This document shows positions 1-6,927 of a DNA stretch of 64,000 nt, piece after piece. Below the pieces are notes generated by a model that saw only the letters and a program-made list of their open reading frames with translations, did not search any database and had not been told where the DNA came from. Source of the DNA: JAFGIN01 sp050301235 (GTDB taxonomy: Bacteria > Fibrobacterota > Chitinivibrionia > Chitinivibrionales > Chitinispirillaceae); contig JBNKZD010000233.1 in the NCBI GenBank assembly GCA_050301235.1, positions 48,988 to 112,987 on the forward strand. Direction: 5' to 3'. How positions within the stretch are numbered: position 1 is the first letter of the stretch; the number at the start of each line of letters is the position of its first letter. The position numbers were made by a program, and so were the translations under genes.

Positions 1-783
1 GATCAGGCTACCGCTGTAAGTTATGCCAAAGATTTACGGGCAGCAAATATCGAACGCCGTGAACTTGACAATGCTGTCGCTGAGGAAGCTGGGGCATGGG
101 TCTACTGCAACTGCGATCCCGATAGCGATGTCGCTATTGTTGTTGGCAAAGAGGACTGGCATGTCGGGGTAATCGGTATTGTGGCATCAAAGATGGTCGA
201 GAAATTCCATCGTCCATCGATACTGCTTTCTATTGACAGTGATGGTATGGCACGGGGATCGGGTCGAAGTATCCCGGGGCTTCATCTGCTTGAAGCGCTC
301 AACCGCTGTGCAGACATACTTGAAGGATTCGGTGGACATGCGGCTGCGGCTGGTTTGACATTGAAAAGTGAGAATATCGATACATTCCGTAAAAAGTTTA
401 ACAGTATCGTACGTGAGATGGTCAATCCTGATGATCTCCTGCCACTGGTTGTTGCTGATGCTGAGGTGTCACTTGCGCAATTGACACCAAAGTTTTTTCG
501 TATTATTAAGGAAATGGAGCCGTTTGGTCCGGGAAATATGCGGCCGGTTTTTCTCTGCCGCGATCTTCAGCACCGTATTCCACCACGTATCGTCGGAAGC
601 AATCATCTCAAAATGTGTGTTACTGCTGAAGGGTCGGTCATGGATGCCATCGGGTTCAATCTGGGAGACCGTATTGCAGATGTCACCAAAAATGGGGAGT
701 TTGGCCTTGCCTTCTCGCTTGAAGAAAATGAGTGGAATGGAAAAATTAACTTACAGATGAAAGTCAGAGGCGTATCTCTATGA
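1..783 (+). CDS. recJ: RecJ single-stranded-DNA exonuclease, C-terminal part (5' end outside window)
   Basis: The frame is open from the first base, so this is the last 260 codons of a gene starting upstream. RecJ degrades single-stranded DNA 5' to 3' in recombination and mismatch repair. Visible are the DHHA1-type segment with WHVGVIGIVASK near residues 51-62 of the fragment and the glycine/alanine loop GFGGHAAAAG near residue 110, followed by the OB-fold part with EPFGPGN near residue 170, a typical RecJ signature. The N-terminal DHH metal-binding half is not in the window. The stop codon overlaps the argH start by four bases (ATGA), so the two genes are probably translationally coupled. 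Confidence 0.93.
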   Translation, partial: DQATAVSYAKDLRAANIERRELDNAVAEEAGAWVYCNCDPDSDVAIVVGKEDWHVGVIGIVASKMVEKFHRPSILLSIDSDGMARGSGRSIPGLHLLEALNRCADILEGFGGHAAAAGLTLKSENIDTFRKKFNSIVREMVNPDDLLPLVVADAEVSLAQLTPKFFRIIKEMEPFGPGNMRPVFLCRDLQHRIPPRIVGSNHLKMCVTAEGSVMDAIGFNLGDRIADVTKNGEFGLAFSLEENEWNGKINLQMKVRGVSL

Positions 784-2156
784 AAATGTGGGATGGACGG
801 TTCAGTAAACCATCTGCGGCACTGATGGAGCAGTTTCACAACTCTCTTCCTTTTGATAAAACCATGATCGAAGAGGATATCCTTGGGTCGATAGCATGGG
901 CACGTGCCCTTAAAAATATCGGGATATATTCACAGCAGGAACTTGATACTGTAAAACAGGGACTTGAAGCAATCCTGACTGATTACAGAGAGGGAAAAAT
1001 CACCTTTCTCCACTCCGATGAAGATATCCATATGGCGGTGGAGCGACTGTTGGTGGAAAAAATCGGTGATCCTGCCGCACGACTTCATACTGGACGCTCG
1101 CGAAATGATCAGGTTGCAACCGATACACGACTATATGTAAAGAAACACCTCGTAGAACTCCGGAAGTTTGTCGAAGAACTTCAGAGAGCATGCGTTATCC
1201 GTGCACAAAGCGATATCGATATTATAATTCCTGGTTACACACATCTTCAGCAGGCACAGCCGATACTTCTTGCGCATTACTGGATGTCCTTTTTCTTTGC
1301 ACTCGAACGTGAAAAGAGCAGGATTGATCATGCCGTAGCGACAACCGATATTATGCCGCTTGGAAGTGGGGCAATAGCCGGTTCGGGATTTAATCTTGAT
1401 AGAAAACAGATTGCATCAGACCTGGGATTCTCATCAGTGTCACAAAATAGTATCGATGGAGTCGCATCACGCGATTTCATCCTTGAGTCGCTTAGTGCGC
1501 TGGCATCATGCGCGATTCTGATCAGTCGCTATGCTGAAGATATGGTGATCTGGTCATCAAAAGAGTTCTCGTTTGTTGAGCTCGATGATGCATGGTCGAC
1601 AGGTTCCAGCATGATGCCACAGAAGAAAAATCCCGATTCTGTCGAGTTGATACGGGGTAAAACCGGACGTTTTATTGGCAATTACATGCGCTTTGCAACT
1701 ACCAGTAAAGGTGTTGGGCTTACGTATTACAAAGATCTTCAGGAAGACAAGGAACCAATATTTGATAGTCTCTATCAAATGGAGATGGTACTTAAAGTTT
1801 TTACACAGGTGCTTCTGACAATAAAAGTTAAGAACGAATCGATTAAAAAGGATCTCGATCCATTTTTAATTGCAACCGATCTCGCCGATTATCTGGTAAA
1901 GAAAGGCATGCCATTCCGTCAGGCGCATAAAGTTGTGGGTAGAATCGTTGGCTACTCTGTAGAATCCGGAATCGCTCTGGACAAAATGGGACAAAAAAAA
2001 CTTGCCGAATTTTCTGACCTCTACACTCAGGATGTCGAAGCGCTGTTTGTCTGGCAAACAGCAGTTGACAACAGGTGTATTGAGGGTGGTACTGCGAGAG
2101 TGAGTGTTGAGAAGCAGATTAAGGATGCGTTAGCAATATTGGATAGCTGTAAATGA
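780..2156 (+). CDS. argH: Argininosuccinate lyase
   Basis: This enzyme splits argininosuccinate into arginine and fumarate, the last step of arginine synthesis, in the cytoplasm. The 458-residue length is normal for the family. The fumarase/aspartase superfamily signature GSSMMPQKKNPD lies near residues 275-286 and contains the mobile-loop serine. Two other conserved blocks are HTGRSRNDQ near residue 102 and YTHLQQAQPI near residue 158. The ATG overlaps the recJ stop (ATGA). No other arginine genes are visible nearby. Downstream there is only a 12-base AT/GC palindrome at 2173-2184 and no convincing terminator. Confidence 0.97.
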   Translation: MKMWDGRFSKPSAALMEQFHNSLPFDKTMIEEDILGSIAWARALKNIGIYSQQELDTVKQGLEAILTDYREGKITFLHSDEDIHMAVERLLVEKIGDPAARLHTGRSRNDQVATDTRLYVKKHLVELRKFVEELQRACVIRAQSDIDIIIPGYTHLQQAQPILLAHYWMSFFFALEREKSRIDHAVATTDIMPLGSGAIAGSGFNLDRKQIASDLGFSSVSQNSIDGVASRDFILESLSALASCAILISRYAEDMVIWSSKEFSFVELDDAWSTGSSMMPQKKNPDSVELIRGKTGRFIGNYMRFATTSKGVGLTYYKDLQEDKEPIFDSLYQMEMVLKVFTQVLLTIKVKNESIKKDLDPFLIATDLADYLVKKGMPFRQAHKVVGRIVGYSVESGIALDKMGQKKLAEFSDLYTQDVEALFVWQTAVDNRCIEGGTARVSVEKQIKDALAILDSCK

Positions 2157-2366
2157 TCCCTCACCCTGTTTTAAAAGGCCTTTTTAACTTTTAGTTCAGG
2201 TTTTCTTATATGTTTTAATTTTTCATACTTCACTTAAACAGATTGAGGATTACCTGGTTTTCCTGATGCTTTTCGTTCCGGCACTTTAACAAAATATAGA
2301 AGTGGTTTCAAAAATAGCATTTTCGATGCAACTTATTAAGATGTCGTGTTCAACAGGTGAAAAGTC

Positions 2367-3536
2367 ATGATCCATCGAGTTCTCGCAATCATTCTTCTTG
2401 CATCTGCAATTGTTGAAGCCGATGACTCACTCGTTCAGACTGCAATCATAACTAATGTACCGACTCCGATAAAAATTGCATTTTCCGGCACCTACCATCT
2501 GATATTTTCGATTGAATCGCATACTCAACTTTCCATTTATGATGTCAGATCGCGCATGCTTATCGAGAGTCATAAGCCTGTTAATGCATTTACCGACCTG
2601 GATATCACACCGGATGGCAGATATCTCTTTGTTGCGGATTACGGTGGGTCAGAAATGGGGTCCGACAAACCCTATAGTCCTCATTATGTCCACCGATACG
2701 ATATAATGAAAGGTAAATGGGTCACTCTTAAAGCGCCCTGGATCGGCTATAGGATCGAGGCCGTGTCAGAAAGCCGTGTCTTACTTCTGGAACTTGATCA
2801 ATGGGTTGATGTGACGATCAACAGTTTTAATGCGACTGGGAATAACATGGTCGAGCTATGCAGGGCTCGTGGGGATTATTTCGGTGATATCGAATATGAC
2901 CCCAAAACGGGCCGGATCTTTCATGGGAATACCAGATCATCGTCGAGTGAAATCCACACACTTCGTCTTGACAAAGACAGCCTCATTTATACAGAATATA
3001 CCGAAGCCTACGGAACAGCGCAAAATGGCGGTGGAAGCAGTGTTTTGTCACTCTCCGGTGTATACTTTTTTTATGGAAAATTGCAGGTTGACGCAAAAAA
3101 CGTCCAGAAGAATATCCGGACCTTTCCTGAAGCCATTTATGCAGCGAACGACCGGATCGCCTGCGGCCACACAGGATATTACGATATTACAACTGCAAAA
3201 CAACTCGGAACATACGCAACGTTGGGTTATGAAAATACCATGGCATTCAGCGAAAATGGCACATTTTTCTGCAGGTATAATGAAGGGGATCACTCTCTGC
3301 GAATCTATCGTCAATCTTCCGGATTATCAAATCAGAATCTCTATCATATGTATACTGTTCGGAATTGCAGACCTGAAGCAGTTGTGCTGTTTGATCTGCT
3401 CGGAAAGCGTGCCGGTGTTCAGGGTGCAATAAAAATCGGGAATGATACACGGAAAAGTATTTTCATGTTGCCTCAGGGAAATGCATCTGGCTTGTATTTG
3501 ACAATACCTGCACAACGAAAGCCTGATCATGAGTGA
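2367..3536 (+). CDS. Secreted beta-propeller-like protein
   Basis: 389 residues of unrecognised specific function. The first ~18 residues form a signal peptide (MIHRVLAIILLASAIVEA). The body has repeats of the YVTN/WD-like propeller kind, for example DITPDGRYLFVADYGG near residue 90 and AFSENGTFFCRY near residue 292. The last ~50 residues (VVLFDLLGKR, then LPQGNASGLYLTI) resemble the beta-sandwich sorting tails of type-IX-secreted proteins, which would place the protein at the cell surface. It overlaps the next gene by 8 bases, so the two are likely co-expressed and may act together at the envelope. A function beyond a surface or periplasmic propeller is not supported. Confidence 0.7.
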   Translation: MIHRVLAIILLASAIVEADDSLVQTAIITNVPTPIKIAFSGTYHLIFSIESHTQLSIYDVRSRMLIESHKPVNAFTDLDITPDGRYLFVADYGGSEMGSDKPYSPHYVHRYDIMKGKWVTLKAPWIGYRIEAVSESRVLLLELDQWVDVTINSFNATGNNMVELCRARGDYFGDIEYDPKTGRIFHGNTRSSSSEIHTLRLDKDSLIYTEYTEAYGTAQNGGGSSVLSLSGVYFFYGKLQVDAKNVQKNIRTFPEAIYAANDRIACGHTGYYDITTAKQLGTYATLGYENTMAFSENGTFFCRYNEGDHSLRIYRQSSGLSNQNLYHMYTVRNCRPEAVVLFDLLGKRAGVQGAIKIGNDTRKSIFMLPQGNASGLYLTIPAQRKPDHE

Positions 3537-5625
3537 CAGCTTCAAAAAAGTAGTTATTATCCTTAGAATGTGCGGGCTGATTGTCGTACTCCTGTTTTTA
3601 TTATGCGCTAAACGTGATGGGTTTTATGGACGCTCAAATCCATTTGATCCTGGTGGGATGGACTGGCGGTTCGATGGAAAACCAGATCTAAGTATCCAGG
3701 TAGAACATCCGTCCTTGTGGTCTGATTTCAATTTTGATGATTCGACCGGTATGATTACAGTAAAGTACAGCATGCATGATGTAAATGTACCGTACGATGT
3801 AGCAACACTCACCGTCCTGAGTGGTACTTCGCTCCCGGCTCTGAAGGAGGTCGCGACAATTACCGACACTGGTGGTGAATACATATTTACAGGGCTTAAA
3901 AGGAGTACTCACTATTATTGTCAATTTATCGCGAGGGATTCATGGGACAGCAGTGTGATAATCAGCGACTCATTTACCACGCCGGGTGGCATTCCGCCGT
4001 CCCGGCCGAAAGTTCGGGCAATAATTGATACCACCTTTGGTGTTATCCTTGACTTAAGTCCAAATATTTCGAAACATACCTGCATATGGCGATCAGAAAA
4101 CCCGGTTGGACCGTATCGTATTGTCAAAGACACCCAGTACTCTTCGTCAAATCGTTTCTATTATGATACACTGAACGATTATCATATGCGCTATTACCGG
4201 ATCGGCGCAATGAACGAGTCCGGTGTTTCTCTTTCCGGGCCAACACTGTTCGGACACAGGATTGCTTTCGATAGCTGGGCGCCAACAGGGGTTACAGTTT
4301 TTTACCCTGATTCGCACCATGTAACCATTTCATGGGTTTCATCTGGTGTGGGTGTCGCATATGCACTTTTCAGAGCAGACTCGGCAAATGGAATCTTTGC
4401 GCTACGGGGAAATACAAAATCGACTCAATTCAGTGATACATTGCTTCGTTGCAGTCGTTATTTTTATCGTATTGCATCAGTCAAAGATGACCGAATGAGC
4501 AGATTGAGTGCAGCTGTCACATTGTCTCCACCTCCTTCGCCTGATAATCTGAAAGCTACTAACGGGGTTTACACTGACCGGGTTCACCTCTCATGGTCGT
4601 CAGTTCCAACAGCCTGTGGGTATAATGTTTATCGGGGCAATTATAGTTATAGCACTGATCCCACAGTTATAATCGGTACCAGTTCAAAGCCGGTTTTCGA
4701 TGATTTTCTTGACTCTGCATGCAATTTCTACTACAAGGTTTCTGCCTTCAATCTGTTTGGCGATCCGGGTCCATTTTCATCGACGGTGCAGGGTTCTCCA
4801 CTGCCGCTTGAAATTCCAGCTTCAGTTAGCGCATCGCAGGGACTATGTTCGCGAATGGTCAAGATTTCCTGGTCACCGGTGAAAGATTGTAAATCGTATA
4901 TCGTCTACCATGGGCTCACTTCGGGGGGGGTAGTTTTCCCTCTGGATACGATTGAATCCACTGGTTTTGAACATACCATTAATGACGGTCTGTTACACTA
5001 CTATGCTGTCAGCTCCTTTATATCTAATGTAAGGAGCAGAAAAAGCTCGGTTACAATGGGGTATGCATTACGGTTGCCTGCTCCTTCAGGTGTAAATGCC
5101 ACCAGAGGAACAGTACGTGGCGCAGTACAGATTATCTGGAATGCTGCAACCAATGCCAAACGGTATTATATTTTTCGCTCTGATAGCGGCTCCACCCATT
5201 CTTATACACTGATTGACAGCGTTACTACATTAACATATTCGGATTCCGTGTCCACAGCTGCGGAATATTATTACCAGATCGCAGCCGGTACTTCGACTGG
5301 AGATATCGGGGAGCATTCGAGTCCAGCAAGCGGTTATGCGTTTCGGAATCCACCAGTTACGAATCTTGATGCAAGTGATGGAACACAGCAGGGCGGCATT
5401 GAGCTGTCATGGATGCCCGATTCCATGGCAAAAAGCTACATAGTATATCGTGGCACAACATCATTTGGACTATTTGTAAAGATAGCAAAAGTTGATGGTC
5501 CGAAATACATAGATTTGTCTATCGGTTCATCAGATTTTTATTATTACTACAAAGTATCTGTAGTTGATGTTTTCGGAGTTGAAGGGGTATTGTCGGATTA
5601 CGACCGGGGGCATGGAAAGATCTGA
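3529..5625 (+). CDS. Fibronectin type III repeat lipoprotein
   Basis: 698 residues. An N-terminal hydrophobic stretch ends in LLFLLC (Cys26), a non-canonical but plausible lipobox. Next comes SNPFDPGG, a short motif after which the protein becomes repetitive. About seven fibronectin-III-like modules of ~90 residues follow. Their starts carry a pattern of Pro, then an Ala-Ser or Ala-Thr pair, then V.ISW, then Y.VYRG. Clear examples are SWSSVPTACGYNVYRG near residue 362, SWSPVKDCKSYIVYHG near 448 and SWMPDSMAKSYIVYRG near 630. No catalytic domain is visible, so a surface scaffold or adhesive role is inferred. The gene overlaps the propeller gene upstream. It is followed after ~107 bases by a dispersed repeat. 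Confidence 0.8.
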   Translation: MSDSFKKVVIILRMCGLIVVLLFLLCAKRDGFYGRSNPFDPGGMDWRFDGKPDLSIQVEHPSLWSDFNFDDSTGMITVKYSMHDVNVPYDVATLTVLSGTSLPALKEVATITDTGGEYIFTGLKRSTHYYCQFIARDSWDSSVIISDSFTTPGGIPPSRPKVRAIIDTTFGVILDLSPNISKHTCIWRSENPVGPYRIVKDTQYSSSNRFYYDTLNDYHMRYYRIGAMNESGVSLSGPTLFGHRIAFDSWAPTGVTVFYPDSHHVTISWVSSGVGVAYALFRADSANGIFALRGNTKSTQFSDTLLRCSRYFYRIASVKDDRMSRLSAAVTLSPPPSPDNLKATNGVYTDRVHLSWSSVPTACGYNVYRGNYSYSTDPTVIIGTSSKPVFDDFLDSACNFYYKVSAFNLFGDPGPFSSTVQGSPLPLEIPASVSASQGLCSRMVKISWSPVKDCKSYIVYHGLTSGGVVFPLDTIESTGFEHTINDGLLHYYAVSSFISNVRSRKSSVTMGYALRLPAPSGVNATRGTVRGAVQIIWNAATNAKRYYIFRSDSGSTHSYTLIDSVTTLTYSDSVSTAAEYYYQIAAGTSTGDIGEHSSPASGYAFRNPPVTNLDASDGTQQGGIELSWMPDSMAKSYIVYRGTTSFGLFVKIAKVDGPKYIDLSIGSSDFYYYYKVSVVDVFGVEGVLSDYDRGHGKI

Positions 5626-5732
5626 TAAGGGTACAAAGGCACATGGAATGGGTGGTGGATCAATCTCGTTCAATACAATTTATTCTTTTAGCCAAATCGG
5701 TACGTTATCATCTTTAGTTTACTAATAATACA

Positions 5733-6035
5733 GACGCCCGAGACGATTTAGTGTGGGTGAGCGAGGTTAGTGAAGCGTTTATCTTCTGTGAACAAACACC
5801 CAGAGGCCTTTGATGTCGTCGGAAGGGTGTCATATCAAATTTTAATCTTTCAACACCTTCAAGTTTACATTTGGCACCAGTGTACCAGACAGCTCCTGTT
5901 CCAACGCGAAATAAAAGAAACCTCGCGATCTCAGTGGCGAATGCACAGGGTACTGGGTATTGGTTATCTGAAGTTGCGGCGGCGCAATACCCTTACTGAC
6001 CCATACCTTCTCGCCCTGCGAACCATGTAAAAAAA
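5733..6035 (+). repeat. Dispersed non-coding repeat family A, copy 1
   Basis: This stretch resembles 16834-17190 over most of its length. The left block begins GACGCCCGAGACGATTTAG and runs through a segment ending GATGTCGTCGGAAGG (5812-5826). The right block has GGCGAATGCACAGGGTACTG near 5936 and ends with GCGAACCAT near 6018. The centre differs between the copies. Short frames inside it have no protein resemblance. It sits downstream of a stop codon, as does the second copy. It fills most of the 5626-6143 gap; the remainder is AT-rich. Confidence 0.8.
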
Positions 6036-6105
6036 CTTAGCCACTTTCATCACTCGGGAATATAAAAAGAATTATTCATCTTCTGGACCCCCAAAACGTA
6101 TTATG

Positions 6106-6119
6106 CTATATTAATATAG
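6106..6119. promoter_or_regulatory. Perfect 14-base palindrome, candidate operator
   Basis: CTATATTAATATAG is perfectly self-complementary and lies 25 bases upstream of the small antitoxin-like gene. Toxin-antitoxin operons are often repressed by their antitoxin binding such a palindrome. The AT-rich composition means it could also be chance. Confidence 0.4.
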
Positions 6120-6143
6120 GTTAATAACTGGCGCTGAAAATTA

Positions 6144-6356
6144 ATGGAATCTCAAACTATGAATGAAAAAATGGACAGATCTCGATTTAAAATTGCATCT
6201 CATGAAGAGCTTGAACAAGAGGATCGAAAACATTGGGCAAATGCCCCTTATAGTGAAAAATTAGAAACGATAACCTGGTTGAGGGAGTGCTTTTATGGCC
6301 CAGAGGCAACTACCGGAAGACTTCAAAGATTTTATCAGATTCTTGAACTTAAATGA
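6144..6356 (+). CDS. Small protein, probable antitoxin-like partner of the nucleotidyltransferase
   Basis: 70 residues with no named domain that I recognise with certainty. The pattern of a charged N-terminus, an HWAN segment, EKLETITWLRECFYG, and a C-terminal GRLQRFYQILE is typical of the short proteins encoded just before AbiEii-like or DUF6036-like nucleotidyltransferases. It overlaps the following gene by 62 bases in another frame, which supports co-translation. There is no good ribosome-binding site before the ATG at 6144; later in-frame ATGs at 6159 and 6171 are possible starts. An antitoxin role is inferred from its position and partner only. Confidence 0.65.
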   Translation: MESQTMNEKMDRSRFKIASHEELEQEDRKHWANAPYSEKLETITWLRECFYGPEATTGRLQRFYQILELK

Positions 6357-6753
6357 GGTGAAGTATCTTTTAGTTGGTGGTTGGGCAGTTGGCTTGTATG
6401 GCAATCCCCGAGCCACAAAGGATATTGACTTCCTGAATTCAATTCACAAAGAGAATTTAGATAAAATAACTAAAGCACTTTCAGATTTTGGTGGACCGAC
6501 AATTGAAGCGATTCATTTGAGTAAACCCGGTAGTGTTTTTCGAATGGGAAGCCCACCTATTCAGATTGACATCATAAATCAGGCATCAGGAATCTCTTTT
6601 GAAGAATGCTACAAAAGAAAAACACTAATGGTTTTTGATGATATTTTTGTAAATGCTTATGGTAATCGGATAACTGGTGTTGCAGTTGGAACTTTTAAGT
6701 TGGTTAGACAAAATGGTATTGTTGATGTTATACAAGTTGAAAGAAATGAATAA
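6295..6753 (+). CDS. Nucleotidyltransferase-fold protein (AbiEii/DUF6036-like), probable toxin
   Basis: 152 residues. The polymerase-beta-type nucleotidyltransferase signature is clear: a GGWAVGLYGNPRATKDIDF block near residues 28-46, with the glycine pair and the D.D metal ligands, then QIDIINQ near residue 95 supplying the third acidic residue. A strong GAGGGAG ribosome-binding site lies 7 bases before the ATG. The C-terminus is less family-like: the usual lysine-rich segment before the GR.KD motif is replaced by ITGVAVGTFKLVRQNGIVD, so the last helix may have diverged or decayed. Members of this fold act as toxins or abortive-infection effectors that modify RNA or proteins. The target cannot be read from sequence. 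Confidence 0.78.
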   Translation: MAQRQLPEDFKDFIRFLNLNEVKYLLVGGWAVGLYGNPRATKDIDFLNSIHKENLDKITKALSDFGGPTIEAIHLSKPGSVFRMGSPPIQIDIINQASGISFEECYKRKTLMVFDDIFVNAYGNRITGVAVGTFKLVRQNGIVDVIQVERNE

Positions 6754-6823
6754 AAGTAATTTAATTAGCAAAGTGCACTAAATGTATTGTCATGAATAGA
6801 ATTAAAAAAAACCGTGATCTCTG

Positions 6824-6836
6824 TCGGCGAACCATA
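6824..6836 (+). repeat. Short remnant of repeat family A right end
   Basis: TCGGCGAACCATA is identical to the right end of the family A copy at 17170-17183. It follows the nucleotidyltransferase gene directly. At 13 bases it could be chance, but the flanks (TCTC before, AAAAT after) also agree. Confidence 0.4.
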
Positions 6837-6927
6837 AAATTAAATATCTGGAAATTAGAAAAGACTAAAAACTAAAATGTAAACGTGTGAAACTCAAAAT
6901 GTATTTTATAAAATGTGAAAGTAATTT

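Noticed and set aside
2173..2184. AAAAGGCCTTTT palindrome after argH as a terminator
   Set aside because: It has no loop or GC-rich stem and only a short T stretch, so it is not a convincing terminator.
5770..6030. 86-codon open frame inside repeat family A
   Set aside because: It lies within a repeat whose second copy has no matching frame, and its protein shows no domain.
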